NCBI RefSeq assembly: GCF_007279655.1
Contig: NZ_QKWN01000015.1
Span: 1 to 64,000 of the forward strand
Source of the DNA: Robertkochia solimangrovi
GTDB taxonomy: Bacteria > Bacteroidota > Bacteroidia > Flavobacteriales > Flavobacteriaceae
Direction of reading: 5' to 3'
Length of the DNA stretch: 64,000 bases
Part shown: piece after piece, positions 27,801 to 36,999 of the stretch
Layout: each line of letters starts with the position of its first letter
How positions within the stretch are numbered: the first letter of the stretch is position 1
Position numbers and translations under genes: made by a program
The notes under the pieces: model-generated
Database searches by the model: none
Told to the model about the DNA's origin: nothing
What the model saw: the letters and a program-made list of their open reading frames with translations, nothing else

Positions 27801-27909
27801 ATTCCCGAACCCCTAAATAGGTAAATCCGATGATCCCGAACAGAATCAACATGATGTTCATCACAATCGCCAATACTGGACGTCGGATGCTGAGGGTAGA
27901 TAAATTCAT
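24838..27909 (-). CDS. RND efflux pump permease (AcrB/MexF-type, HAE1 family)
   Basis: This inner-membrane proton-driven pump has 1023 residues, the expected length for HAE1. It begins NLSTLSIRRPVLAIVMNI and has twelve predicted spans in two repeats with two large periplasmic loops. The proton-relay acidic pair is present in span 4 (ATGLVVDDGIVVTENIY). The porter loops include the usual RND segments (FPSIDPAQVSVSTSYAGA). The substrates are probably drugs, bile-like or hydrophobic compounds, but specificity cannot be read. It lies between the adaptor (25-bp gap) and TolC genes. No TetR or MarR regulator is adjacent. Confidence 0.95.
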   Translation of the reverse strand: MNLSTLSIRRPVLAIVMNIMLILFGIIGFTYLGVREFPSIDPAQVSVSTSYAGANADIIESQITEPLEKAINSIDGIRNITSTSSQGSSRINIEFNLDKNLEEAANDVRDKVSQAVRSLPEDIDAPPVVSKADADAERILSMTVQSDTKNILELTDYADNVISQRIQTIPGVSSTQIWGSRKYAMRLWIDPVKMASHGLTVLDIRNALQAQNVELPSGKLTGVTTELAVKTIGNLSTEEEFNNMIISADNDRVLRFSDVGKAYLEGENMETKMSDSGQPMVAVAVVPQPGTNYLDIADAFYEEYEKLQKDLPEGFKLNVVIDDTVFVRKAVEEVAETLLISIVLVILVIFLFFRDWSMALRPLLDIPVSLIATFFIMWLLGFSINVLTLLAIVLATGLVVDDGIVVTENIYKKVEEGFSPIEAAIKGSKEIFFAVISISVTLAAVFLPVIFLEGFVGRLFREFGVVLGAAVLISAFVSLTLTPMLNAYLIKPGKQNQSKFYKATEPYFVAMNKNYANALGKFMKRKWLSFPILAICVVFIVVFYIVLPKETAPYEDRSFVRLSVTAPEGSTYEYMDKYMNDITQLINDSIPEKKVSLVLTSPGFGSSTVNSGRANIALVEPKDRTRSQHEITTQLGIWAKSYVGAKSSVSERPTISVNRRGGPPIQYIIQAQNFEKLEEKIPLFMAEVEKDPTFAFTDVNLKFDKPELYVTINREKAQSLGVSVRDVAQTLQLSLSGQRFGYFLMNGKQYQVIGQFDKKDRSAPIDLTTIFVRNDQNQLIQLDNLVDVTEHSSPPQLFHHNRYLAATVSASLAPGYTISDGIDAMEAIKAKVLDDTFTTDLGGESRDFVESSSNTSYAFALALLLIFLILSAQFESFIDPLIIILTVPMAVAGALFSLWLFGESWNIFSQIGTIMLIGLVTKNGILIVEFANQLREEGMAKSEAIVKAAESRLRPILMTSLTIVLGALPIALSLGAASTSRIGMGVVICGGTLFSLVLTLYVIPAVYDLWSRPKRQLPEFDEN

Positions 27910-27933
27910 GAAGTGCTGGTTTTAGATCATCAT

Positions 27934-28992
27934 TTATTCTTCAATCGAAACGGATACCGGAATTCCGTCTGTCAACGCCATCACTCCGTATGTAAGTATG
28001 GTATCTCCTGGTTTTAGCCCGGAAATAACACGCACCATACGATCGGTACGTGTTTCAGTCTGAACTTTGACCTCTTTCGCGATACCGTCTTTGTATACAA
28101 AGATGACCTTTCCGTTCTGAATCGGAATCAGAGCCTCTGATGGAACCATCAGAGCATCTTCCACAGTAGAAAGTGGTAGTGCCACATTGACGAACATCCC
28201 CGGATAGATTCCGGAATCATCATTATCAACGATCGCTCTTAATTTGAGGGTTCTTGTCTGAATATCCACCTCTGGCTCAATAGCATAGATCTTCGCTTTA
28301 TGCTGAATTTCTGAATTTGGAGCTCTGAAGGTTACAAAACCTTCGCGATCCATGGTAGCAGCATATTTTTCAGGAATTGAAAAAGTGAGTTTCAATTGTT
28401 GGGTATTCACCAATTTGGTGATGGTGGTTGTAGGCGTAACATAGGTTCCTACCGATATATTTCTTAATCCGAGTTTTCCGGAAAAAGGCGCTCTGATCGA
28501 TGTCTTGGCCAATTGTGCTGATACAAGCTCAGATTCTGCTTTAGCCGACTGATAGTTCGCTTGGGCCAGGTCGTATTCTTCCTGGCTAATGGCATTCTTC
28601 TCCAGTAATAATTTAGCTCTTCGCTCATTCTCAGATTCCAGTCGCTCTGCAGTTTTTACCTTTGAATACTGCGCTCTCAGTTCCTGATCATTTATCTTAA
28701 GTAGTAACTGTCCTTTTTGAACTTTTGATCCTTCGGTGAAGTTGATACTTTCTACCATTCCGGAAATCTCACTTCTGATCTCAACCTGTTCATTGGCTTC
28801 GAGTGTACCGGTCAGTGAAAGATTATCATCAAACGGCTGTGGTTTCAGGATCATCCCTTTCACCCGGACCTCCGATCTTCCTCCTCCGGCAGCAGCTTTT
28901 GGACTCTCCGAGGCATTCTTAAATATCCGATACCCCACCAGTGTAAGTACCGCCAGGACAATGAGCAGATAGAATAAGTTTTTAATTTTCAT
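27934..28992 (-). CDS. RND efflux periplasmic adaptor (membrane fusion protein)
   Basis: The protein has 352 residues. One N-terminal hydrophobic anchor (LFYLLIVLAVLTLVGYRIF) is followed by the split lipoyl domain (EIRSEISGMVESINFTEGSKVQKGQLLLKIND), a helical hairpin (~115-165), the second lipoyl half (TSIRAPFSGKLGLRNISVGTYV) and beta-barrel and membrane-proximal domains. It is the first gene of the adaptor/pump/TolC operon. Upstream (28993-29220) is AT-rich promoter DNA with a short CCGGA/TCCGG hairpin and no clear operator. Confidence 0.95.
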   Translation of the reverse strand: MKIKNLFYLLIVLAVLTLVGYRIFKNASESPKAAAGGGRSEVRVKGMILKPQPFDDNLSLTGTLEANEQVEIRSEISGMVESINFTEGSKVQKGQLLLKINDQELRAQYSKVKTAERLESENERRAKLLLEKNAISQEEYDLAQANYQSAKAESELVSAQLAKTSIRAPFSGKLGLRNISVGTYVTPTTTITKLVNTQQLKLTFSIPEKYAATMDREGFVTFRAPNSEIQHKAKIYAIEPEVDIQTRTLKLRAIVDNDDSGIYPGMFVNVALPLSTVEDALMVPSEALIPIQNGKVIFVYKDGIAKEVKVQTETRTDRMVRVISGLKPGDTILTYGVMALTDGIPVSVSIEE

Positions 28993-29219
28993 GCATTATT
29001 AGTTTTAGGGTTCCGGACCTGAAATCCGGCAGGTTTGCAGTCAGACAAAATCGTTTTACCGAACTGCGGCATGAAAGTGATTAAAAAAATTAAAATTGGT
29101 TTAATTTCAATAGATTTTTTAAGCAATTTTTAACAGTCTCAAAATTACGTTTACGACTTTCACAGAAAACAAATCATATTTCTAAACTATTTTTAATGGT
29201 TATCCATAAAAGCCTCCAA

Positions 29220-29251
29220 GAAAAAAACCCGGGGACTAGGTCTCCCGGGTT
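29220..29251 (-). terminator. Terminator of the SusCD/peptidase locus
   Basis: On the minus strand AACCCGGG/CCCGGGTT (29244-29251 with 29226-29233) is followed by seven T. It lies about 30 bp after the stop of the discoidin lipoprotein gene. Confidence 0.85.
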
Positions 29252-29279
29252 AAAGAATATAACTGACTATGAACATGTA

Positions 29280-31100
29280 TTATTCCATTCCAATAAGTCT
29301 CCATTCACTCAACTGAAAATCTGCACTTCCATTATTTGCGGTGATATTCATCCGATAATAAAGATAAGCGGTAGTGTTGGAGACGTTAAACTCTTTGGTT
29401 TGATTACGGCTCTCAAATACCTGATCGACTCTACTATCGAGTGAATCCCAGGTTGTACCATCGTTTGATCCCAGCAGTTCCCAATCCTTTGGATCCCTTC
29501 CTTCGGCATCATTACCCGAAGTGAGCGTGTATTTCACGACGATCTTTGCTTCCGCAAGGTCTTGCTGCATCCAGAAATCAGACGTATACCCACCCAGGAA
29601 CATCTTTGTACCCGTATTGTTATCGATCAAACTGGATGACCCTTCAGCTGCATTCTGTCCGCCGGTATTATCGGCGCTGACGGAGATCGTGGCATTGAGT
29701 GTATAATCGACAGGTTCGGGCGCGGTCAGAGTTTCCAGAATATATAAACGCCATTCGCTTAACTGGAAGTTATAATCTCCACCGTTCTCATAGATCTCCA
29801 AGCGGTAAAATTTGTAAGCAACCGTATTATCGAAATCAAATTCTTTGGTTTGATTGCGCGCTGAGAAAGTAAATCCAATACGCTCATCCAATAAGTCCCA
29901 GGTAAGGGCATCATTCGAACCTTGAAGTCTCCAGGATCTGGGGTCTCTTGCCGGTGCATCATTTCCGGAGATCAGCGTATATTTGTTCACTGCTTCAGCA
30001 ACTTCCAATTCCTGTTGTAGCCAGAAATCTGATGCTACATTGGGATAATTTCCAGTCAGGAATTTTGAGTTCGGATCATTATCTATTAGTTTTAGAGATC
30101 CTTCATTCGCTGTAGGTCCGCCATCATTGTCCTTACTAACGGTAATCGTTGCAGTCTCTGAAAGATCACGGATCTGTGATACCGGATCAAATGGATAGGC
30201 CAGGTTAGGATAGGTTACACGAGCCTGTAACAATTGTGCCTGATCGGCATCCGTCCAACCGAATACCTCTTCAGCCATAGGTTGCAGATCCGCTCCGGTT
30301 GCACCACTCATAAAGTGAATATATTCCCCAAAATCCATATCCTTGGCATAACTATCTCCATCAGTCGCATAGTTCTGCGAAAGTATATTAAAGAAATTGG
30401 CCAACATGGCCTTGCCTCCATAGGTTTCATAAAGAGGCAAATACCACTCACTGAACCAACTTACCCCATTCAGCGTGGTTCCGGCATAGGAAGATTTGAC
30501 GATTTCAGCTTCAGCTTCCATTTCCAATCCCTCATAGATACTAAAGACAAAGATCTTATTGAATTCGGTTTCCCAAATAACACTGGCGGGCGAACCCTCG
30601 AGTCCGTTTGAAGAAAACTCGATAAGATATCCAATCTGTGATATGATCGCCGTCATTTCCTCTTCGGTCATTTCAACCCCGGAGACCGGAAGATCGATCA
30701 GACTTCCGTCAACCACGGAAGAAAAATAGGTCAGATAGTTCAACCCGGTAACGGATTCGCCATGATAAATGGCATAGAGAATATCATTACCTATACTCCC
30801 ATAAGTATCCAATGCTGAATTCCATACATTTTCAGAAAATGTGAATGGCCACTCTATCGATCGGTCAACTTCTGCATCATAATATACCGCAATATTAGAT
30901 TCATAATATTGTCGGTTAAGAGAATCGGTATGTTCAAACCAGGATTCCGTTAAGCCTCTTGGTGGGGCATCTGCCGGATCGGTATTGATCACTGCCTCTG
31001 GAAGACCGTCGATATACATACCCTCATCTGTCTCACAAGCGGTCCATGTGGCAAACATCAAAGCACACAGGATATAGCTGTAAATTTTCATATTTTTCAT
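29280..31100 (-). CDS. Lipoprotein with unknown N-terminal domain and two discoidin (F5/8 C) domains
   Basis: The protein has 606 residues with a lipoprotein signal (MFATWTAC). Residues ~25-310 form a domain I cannot name; it contains the phrases YGSIGNDILYAIYHG and GEYIHFMSGATGADLQP, similar in style to domains found beside peptidases, but no HExxH is present. Residues ~325-460 and ~468-606 are two related discoidin modules that share SGNDA-x-x-RDP-x-x-W, QGSND/LGSND, RNQTKEF and FQLSEWRL, so they arose by duplication. They probably bind glycan at the cell surface. It is the last gene of the SusCD locus that starts at 36942, following the secreted peptidase-like gene. Confidence 0.82.
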   Translation of the reverse strand: MKNMKIYSYILCALMFATWTACETDEGMYIDGLPEAVINTDPADAPPRGLTESWFEHTDSLNRQYYESNIAVYYDAEVDRSIEWPFTFSENVWNSALDTYGSIGNDILYAIYHGESVTGLNYLTYFSSVVDGSLIDLPVSGVEMTEEEMTAIISQIGYLIEFSSNGLEGSPASVIWETEFNKIFVFSIYEGLEMEAEAEIVKSSYAGTTLNGVSWFSEWYLPLYETYGGKAMLANFFNILSQNYATDGDSYAKDMDFGEYIHFMSGATGADLQPMAEEVFGWTDADQAQLLQARVTYPNLAYPFDPVSQIRDLSETATITVSKDNDGGPTANEGSLKLIDNDPNSKFLTGNYPNVASDFWLQQELEVAEAVNKYTLISGNDAPARDPRSWRLQGSNDALTWDLLDERIGFTFSARNQTKEFDFDNTVAYKFYRLEIYENGGDYNFQLSEWRLYILETLTAPEPVDYTLNATISVSADNTGGQNAAEGSSSLIDNNTGTKMFLGGYTSDFWMQQDLAEAKIVVKYTLTSGNDAEGRDPKDWELLGSNDGTTWDSLDSRVDQVFESRNQTKEFNVSNTTAYLYYRMNITANNGSADFQLSEWRLIGME

Positions 31101-31166
31101 AAAAGTGAATCTTAAATGTTGGTTAGTTTAATTTATAATGGCTGTATACGATAGTAGGTTTCGCCC

Positions 31167-31838
31167 TTATATTTTTGGATTACTGCTGTATTCCTGCCAA
31201 AGCTCATCCACACTCTTCCCGGTTAAATCATTCCATGAATTTTCAGTGTATGTTTTGGTCCGCATCTGATCATCCAGAATATAGACCAGCTTTTTATTAT
31301 AATGATCACTTACCCAAACCAGGAATCGCGCAGTAACACGATAACTGTTAGTATAATGCTGACTGGCATTAAAATCGGGCAATGACCATCCGGCTTCTTC
31401 GTTATCGACTCCGAACTTATATCTTACGTAATCGGCAACCCCCTCTGAAAGCCAGACTGGTCCACCCTCATTAGGATAAGCCTGAATGATATGCATTACC
31501 TCATGGGTGATCAGGTCGATATCGGTTGGCTTCTTCTTTAACCACGCGGCGCTAACCGTTATGGATCCACCGGAACAATAGGCAACGCCCGTATAGGCGG
31601 TATCGATCTTTATGGTAATATCCTTTAAGGCACTTGAGTTGAACTTTTTGAGCAATTTGGGATACACCTTGAATACGGTATTTATGAATTTATCTTCTGT
31701 TCCCGTTTTCAGATCCGGATCTTCATTGATGAAGGAAATACTGAGGTTTCCTTTGGTATAAGTGCTTTCATGTTGTGCTGTCACTTTATTAAAAAGAACA
31801 ACGGTAAATAATATAAGACTGATTTTAGATAATTTCAT
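31167..31838 (-). CDS. Secreted basic secretory protein-like (BSP) metallopeptidase
   Basis: The protein has 223 residues with a signal peptide ending NKVTAQ (residue 22). The zinc-binding motif H112-E-V-M-H116 is followed by GGPVWLSEGVADYVRY, which would supply the third ligand (E132 or D136). This is the layout of the plant basic secretory protein/peptidase family. The family call and the motif are clear; proteolytic activity is expected but not proven for most members. It lies between SusD and the discoidin lipoprotein, so it is likely a surface or periplasmic enzyme of this uptake locus, acting on a protein or glycoprotein. Confidence 0.85.
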   Translation of the reverse strand: MKLSKISLILFTVVLFNKVTAQHESTYTKGNLSISFINEDPDLKTGTEDKFINTVFKVYPKLLKKFNSSALKDITIKIDTAYTGVAYCSGGSITVSAAWLKKKPTDIDLITHEVMHIIQAYPNEGGPVWLSEGVADYVRYKFGVDNEEAGWSLPDFNASQHYTNSYRVTARFLVWVSDHYNKKLVYILDDQMRTKTYTENSWNDLTGKSVDELWQEYSSNPKI

Positions 31839-31858
31839 TTTTAAAACTTTTAAGTGAA

Positions 31859-31886
31859 GTTCCTTCCAATTTAATTTGGAAGGAAC
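31859..31886 (-). terminator. Intercistronic hairpin after SusD (attenuator or mRNA stabiliser)
   Basis: An 11-bp perfect stem GTTCCTTCCAA/TTGGAAGGAAC with a 6-nt loop lies between the SusD stop (31919) and the peptidase start (31838). No strong T-run follows, so it more likely trims or stabilises the SusCD mRNA or terminates partially. Confidence 0.6.
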
Positions 31887-31918
31887 CTATATAAACGCGC
31901 TAACTCAATTTGGCTTTT

Positions 31919-33712
31919 TTACCACCCGGGATTCTGGATCAACATCGGATTACTATTGATCTCGTCCTGAGGAATCGGCCATAAATAATGTCTGGGATTG
32001 AATACTCTGTTCTCAAAACTTACCACATTGTAGAAATTGCTTTCTGAGGGTGCATTGATATCCAGACCATGCATCGCACCGGAAAAAGCATTCTCTGCAA
32101 GTTTCCACCGCCTAACATCAAAGTATCGTACATTTTCAAAGGCCAGTTCAACGCGGCGTTCTTTATGAATGGCCTCCCGCATGGCCGATTGAGATGCCGG
32201 TACCGGAAGCCCGGTATCTCCGTAACCCGGGATTCCGGCACGCTCACGGATGCTGTTAAGGTATTCCAGAATTTCAGTATTTCCCGGTGCTGCTTCATTC
32301 AAAGCTTCGGCATAATCAAGATAGATCTCCGCCAGTCTGAGCATGGGAATTGCATAACCGGTATTCCACCATACATCCGTAGTGGCATTTTTTCTAACCA
32401 CGTATCCGGTATTGGAATAATCGTTACCCCCTACTGCTCTTCCGGAATTCCCTCCATACCAGGTTTCTGTCACCACATTACCATAGTTTCTGTTTAGCCA
32501 TAAACTGTTATTATAGGTGATCCCCACATAGAATCTCGGTTCGCGGTTCACCCATTGGTTATAGGTTTCTCTTTCCTGTATATCATAAGGAGCCTGAAAA
32601 TCGGAGAAGCCATCAGTATTATAGCCGGATTCAGGATCGTCAATAGATCGGCCGTTTGCCATAAAATAAGCATCCACCATCTCCTGAGTGGCGCTTAGAG
32701 CCCCCCCTCCTTTTACTTCACTCGAGTATTGTGCATGAAATGGAGTGACATCATAAAAGAAGTAGCTTTGTCCTCTGGGACGCGCAAAGATGATCTCCTC
32801 ATTCCAGTCAGTAATCATAACATTTCGGGTAGACAGATACGGACTAAACGTTCCGTTACTATCATTTTCACGGTATAATGAAAAAGTTCCCGGTACGAAT
32901 TCATCCAAAAAATCTTTAGCAGCATCAGCAGCAGCCTGCCATTTGGAAACATCGACCGATTGACTGATTAGCGATGTGCCATCTGCGTTGACCAATTCGG
33001 CAAGGTCACTGTTACCGTTGAATAACGGTGAGGCATTTAACATAAGTACTTTAACTTTGAGTGCCAAAGCAAAGGGTCTGCTCATTTTACCCGCATTCTG
33101 ACCATCATAAGGAAAATCCGTCAGTTCATCAGCTGCTGTATCGAGTTCGGAAACTACATAAGCCACACATTGATCCATGGTGCTTCGGTTGAGTTCACTA
33201 AGGTCGGCATCCGGGGAGATCGGTTCGTCACCCAACAGGATTACCGGACCCCAGCTACGCATTAGATTGTAATAGAAAAATGCCCTCAAAGCACGTGCTT
33301 CGGCCTTATACTGTTTCAATTTTTCATCGGTACAGTTCTGACAATTCTCCACATTTTGAATAAAAGTTGAGGCAGAACGAATTCCTCTGTAAAAGCTGGA
33401 CCATATATTATTCACACTTCCTGAAGTAGGATTCCAGTCACCGATATTCATCGAGTTCGACCAAACACTGGACCAGGTGTAATCTGCCTCATCAGATACT
33501 CCGGTCCATGGACCTGCATTGAAATAATCGACATATCGCTGGGCATGTTCATCCGGAACTCTTGAATAGATATTTGCCAGGTACTGCTCAACGGTATTTC
33601 GTTGAGAGAATGTTTGGTCAAAGGTCAGACGATCATCAGGAACCTGATCCAGAAAATCATCCTCACAGGAAAATAATAGTACTGACAACAGCAGCACTGC
33701 TATATATTTCAT
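31919..33712 (-). CDS. SusD/RagB-family surface nutrient-binding lipoprotein (locus 1)
   Basis: The protein has 597 residues from the ATG at 33712, where the lipoprotein signal MKYIAVLLLSVLLFSC begins. An in-frame ATG at 33778 touching the SusC stop would add 22 non-signal residues. It has the SusD hallmarks: NEDDFLDQ-like start after the Cys, TPR helices with IRSASTFIQNVEN and AEARALRAFFYYNLMRSWG, and the C-terminal EAINKER-like KERRVELAFENVRYFDVRRWK and LWPIPQDEINSNP. It caps the SusC channel and binds ligand. It lies 66 bp after SusC. Confidence 0.95.
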   Translation of the reverse strand: MKYIAVLLLSVLLFSCEDDFLDQVPDDRLTFDQTFSQRNTVEQYLANIYSRVPDEHAQRYVDYFNAGPWTGVSDEADYTWSSVWSNSMNIGDWNPTSGSVNNIWSSFYRGIRSASTFIQNVENCQNCTDEKLKQYKAEARALRAFFYYNLMRSWGPVILLGDEPISPDADLSELNRSTMDQCVAYVVSELDTAADELTDFPYDGQNAGKMSRPFALALKVKVLMLNASPLFNGNSDLAELVNADGTSLISQSVDVSKWQAAADAAKDFLDEFVPGTFSLYRENDSNGTFSPYLSTRNVMITDWNEEIIFARPRGQSYFFYDVTPFHAQYSSEVKGGGALSATQEMVDAYFMANGRSIDDPESGYNTDGFSDFQAPYDIQERETYNQWVNREPRFYVGITYNNSLWLNRNYGNVVTETWYGGNSGRAVGGNDYSNTGYVVRKNATTDVWWNTGYAIPMLRLAEIYLDYAEALNEAAPGNTEILEYLNSIRERAGIPGYGDTGLPVPASQSAMREAIHKERRVELAFENVRYFDVRRWKLAENAFSGAMHGLDINAPSESNFYNVVSFENRVFNPRHYLWPIPQDEINSNPMLIQNPGW

Positions 33713-33777
33713 AGTTATTGATTTAAACTTTTCTACTTTCATAATCTCAAGTGATTTATTAGTGAGACGGTTCATCA

Positions 33778-36700
33778 TTAAAATCTGAAGCTTACACCCA
33801 GGGATCCAACAGAAATATTCGGATACTGTCCCCCGTTACTCGTCAACAGTTCAGGATCCCACAGATCGAAATCACTGATGGTAAAGAGGTTGGTTCCTCT
33901 CAGGTAAAATCTTACATTATCCAGTCTCATCTTTTGAGTTACCGATTCCGGTAGTGTATATCCGATCTCCGCGGTTTTTAATCTCAGGAAATTGATATCG
34001 CGCAACCACCAGGTACTTTGTTGAGTATTGTTGGTCTGGCCGATCCCTGATGATCCATAGGATAATCTTGGATACATTGCATAAGGGTCATTATTTTCAG
34101 GTGTCCATCGATCCTGAGCTACAGTATATAGATTTCCTCTACCCCCGTCACCGATAAAAGGCTGAATACCGATACCGCTCATCATGATATCTGCAGCGCT
34201 TTGTCCCTGAAAGAAAAGACTTACATCAAACCCTTTAAGCTGAGCACTGATTCCTAATCCATACGTGAAATAAGGAACATCGCCATCTCCGATCTGTCTT
34301 TGATCATAAGCATCTATACGGCCATCTCCATTGAGGTCGGTGTATTTAATATCTCCGGGCATGATCTGTCCGAACTGCTCAGGAATTCCATCTCCGTCTG
34401 AAGGGGTGATAAAGCCATCGCCATCAGTATCATCTTCGAGGGTGTACAATCTTTCGGCAACATATCCCCATCTAGCCAGTAAACCACTGCCTTGTCTGTT
34501 CAACCATTCATAGGGTTGTTCAGGTACACCATTCTCAATAACCTTATTCTTATTATAAGAGAAGGTTCCTCGGAATTTAAGACTGAAATCCTCATTAAAA
34601 TATTTGTTGTATTCTAAAGTGCCATCGAAACCTTTGTTCTCGGTTACCCCGAGATTTCCAAAAGGATCACTTACCAGTCCGATATACGCCGGTACATCAG
34701 AACGCTGAAGGAATGCCCCTTCCGTACGTTCCTTGAACAGATCGAAGATCAGTCTGAAACTGTTATCAAACATATTCAGTTCGAGTCCAAGATCCTGTTT
34801 TCTCGATTCTGCCCAGGTAACATCAACACCTTCATAGGTCTCTGCAATACCACCCACACCATAAACATTCTCTCCGAAATTGTAACCATCCTGTCCGTCT
34901 TCCACACGGCTCAGGTAGGCAAAACGGCCGGCACCGGAAGCGGATCCTACCAGACCATCTGAATATCGTATTTTCAGATAGTCAACCACATTAGACAAAG
35001 GTTCAAAAAAGGATTCATTGGATACTACCCAACCAACAGCCCAGGAAGGAAAGAAACCGTATCGGTTATCCGGACTGAAATTTTCGGAACCGTTGTATCC
35101 GGCATTGACCTCAGCGAAGTATCTATTGTCATAGGAATAGGTCACCCTTCCCGCAAACCCCTGGTTTCTGTAGGGAATCGATCCTGTAAAATCTTCTGCA
35201 AAGGCATCGATAAAATCCGATCGGTTAAATAAAAGTAATCCTGTTACGGTATGATCTCCGAAGCTGCGATCGTAGTTTAGGCTGGTTTCCAGGTAAAAAC
35301 GGCGATTTCCCCCATTATCCGGATCAAATCCTAAATAATTGGATCCTGCAAAGGTTTCGTTCAGAATGATCTCCCCATCTTCCGTATATGGATAATCCTG
35401 ATTTACAAAATAGGTACTTTCCCTTTTACTTCTTGTGATGAAATGTTCGTTATAGGCATCGAAGGCGAACATAGCGGTAAGACTCAGGCCTTCTGTAAAG
35501 AAATCCAGATCCTGAGTCAATCTCAGGTTTGAATATACCTGATTCTTATTTTCATTTCTATACCCTCGCATGGCTACATCTGCATAAGGATTTCGCAGGT
35601 CTCCGTTCGAACTGATCCCGGGAACATATCCTCCCGGATATAGTACCGGGTATTCCACCGGAGGAACGAGCATGGCCTGAGAAAAGATGTTATCAACCGA
35701 CTCTGATGGATAATTTCCTTCCGATACATATCCTTGCACTCCAAGATGCATATGGGTGGTTTCGGTAATATCCAGCGAAAGATTCGAGGTAAAATTGTAG
35801 CGTTTATATTTTGTATCCGATTCATAGTTTTCCAAGCCATCGGTTACAAATAATCCGGTCTCATCATAATAAGACAGAGAAACATAGTAAGTAGCCTTCT
35901 CAGCGCCACCACTCACGTTCGCCGAAGCAGAACGATTTCTTCCAAAATCATTGAAAACAGTATCAAACCAATCAACATTCGGATAGAGTAATGGATCGTA
36001 GTTTGAGGCAGTACGATCGATGGTCTGTTGAGAATATCTAGGCACCTGTCCGCGGGTTGTTAAAGCTTCATTAGCCAACTGCATATACAATACGCCATCG
36101 GCTAGATCCGGCATACGAGTAAATTGGGTAACCCCCTCATTGTAATCGATAGAGACTTCAGGTTTTCCGACGATCCCTCTTTTGGTCTCGATCAGGATAA
36201 CCCCATTTGCTCCTCGTATACCATAGATCGCAGTAGCTGATGCATCTTTTAGAACGGTAAAAGATTTAATATCACGTGGATCGATATTATTCATGGATCG
36301 CTGTACCCCGTCTACAAGAATCAAAGGAGAATTATCTCCACTGATATTGCTGATACCGCGAATCCAAATATCTGCACCATCATAACCGGGTAAACCGGAA
36401 CGCTGAACACCTGTCAGACCGGCTACCCTACCCGCCAATGTTGTGGTTAAATTAGATACCGGTTGCTGGAGTTCGGCAGGCTCAATTGTGGATTGTGCCC
36501 CAACGACACTGATTTTCTTCTGAGTACCATACCCCACAAGAACCACTTCATCGAGTTGTTGCTGATCGGTTTCGAGCGTTACATCAATTACTGAATCAGC
36601 TCCAACCTGAACTTCAACGGTCTTCATCCCTAAATAAGAAAAGACAAGAACAGCATCGGTAGGTACAGTAATGGAATAATTCCCATCAAAATCGGTTTGA

Positions 36701-36942
36701 ACCCCGTTGGAGGTTCCTTTTTCCATTACCGAAACAGAAGGAATCGCAAGGCCTGTATTATCCTTTACAATACCCGTAATGGTTTTCTGATTTTGAGCGT
36801 AGATATTTATGCTGCCGAGGCTAAGCATAAACATCAAAAACAAAAAGGGAATTCCACTTCTTCCAATTCCGGAACGCAGTGAAAAACCAATTTCAATAAA
36901 GTTTTCAGGTAACACTTTATGCAAGCGTAAATTGTTTTTCAT
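33778..36942 (-). CDS. SusC/RagA-family TonB-dependent transporter (locus 1)
   Basis: The protein has 1054 residues. An N-terminal segment ends in a signal (MFMLSLGSINIYAQ), followed by a carboxypeptidase-like CNA_B domain (GIVKDNTGLAIPSVSVMEKG). A TonB-interacting segment (LDEVVLVGYGTQ) and plug (SGLPGYDGADIWIRG, ILVDGVQR, VLKDASATAIYG) precede a 22-strand barrel that ends in an aromatic Phe (GVSFRF). There is no STN domain and no sigma/anti-sigma pair beside it, unlike the other two SusC proteins here, so it must be controlled differently. The LacI-like operators at 36971-36999 lie 29 bp upstream. Its cargo is unknown; the partner peptidase and lectin-like lipoprotein point to a glycoprotein or peptide. 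Confidence 0.96.
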   Translation of the reverse strand: MKNNLRLHKVLPENFIEIGFSLRSGIGRSGIPFLFLMFMLSLGSINIYAQNQKTITGIVKDNTGLAIPSVSVMEKGTSNGVQTDFDGNYSITVPTDAVLVFSYLGMKTVEVQVGADSVIDVTLETDQQQLDEVVLVGYGTQKKISVVGAQSTIEPAELQQPVSNLTTTLAGRVAGLTGVQRSGLPGYDGADIWIRGISNISGDNSPLILVDGVQRSMNNIDPRDIKSFTVLKDASATAIYGIRGANGVILIETKRGIVGKPEVSIDYNEGVTQFTRMPDLADGVLYMQLANEALTTRGQVPRYSQQTIDRTASNYDPLLYPNVDWFDTVFNDFGRNRSASANVSGGAEKATYYVSLSYYDETGLFVTDGLENYESDTKYKRYNFTSNLSLDITETTHMHLGVQGYVSEGNYPSESVDNIFSQAMLVPPVEYPVLYPGGYVPGISSNGDLRNPYADVAMRGYRNENKNQVYSNLRLTQDLDFFTEGLSLTAMFAFDAYNEHFITRSKRESTYFVNQDYPYTEDGEIILNETFAGSNYLGFDPDNGGNRRFYLETSLNYDRSFGDHTVTGLLLFNRSDFIDAFAEDFTGSIPYRNQGFAGRVTYSYDNRYFAEVNAGYNGSENFSPDNRYGFFPSWAVGWVVSNESFFEPLSNVVDYLKIRYSDGLVGSASGAGRFAYLSRVEDGQDGYNFGENVYGVGGIAETYEGVDVTWAESRKQDLGLELNMFDNSFRLIFDLFKERTEGAFLQRSDVPAYIGLVSDPFGNLGVTENKGFDGTLEYNKYFNEDFSLKFRGTFSYNKNKVIENGVPEQPYEWLNRQGSGLLARWGYVAERLYTLEDDTDGDGFITPSDGDGIPEQFGQIMPGDIKYTDLNGDGRIDAYDQRQIGDGDVPYFTYGLGISAQLKGFDVSLFFQGQSAADIMMSGIGIQPFIGDGGRGNLYTVAQDRWTPENNDPYAMYPRLSYGSSGIGQTNNTQQSTWWLRDINFLRLKTAEIGYTLPESVTQKMRLDNVRFYLRGTNLFTISDFDLWDPELLTSNGGQYPNISVGSLGVSFRF

Positions 36943-36970
36943 ACATCATTTAGTTTAATTGTTTATTCTT

Positions 36971-36999
36971 ACTAAATCGGTTTAGTTAATCGATTTAGC
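36971..36999 (-). promoter_or_regulatory. Two overlapping LacI-like operators upstream of susC (locus 1)
   Basis: ACTAAATCGGTTTAGT (36971-36986) is a near-perfect dyad with central CG, and AGTTAATCGATTTAGC (36984-36999) overlaps it. Related words CTAAAACG occur at 37216-37223 and 37229-37236. The rest of the 36943-37401 gap is AT-rich and shows nothing else. No LacI regulator gene is in the window. Confidence 0.5.
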
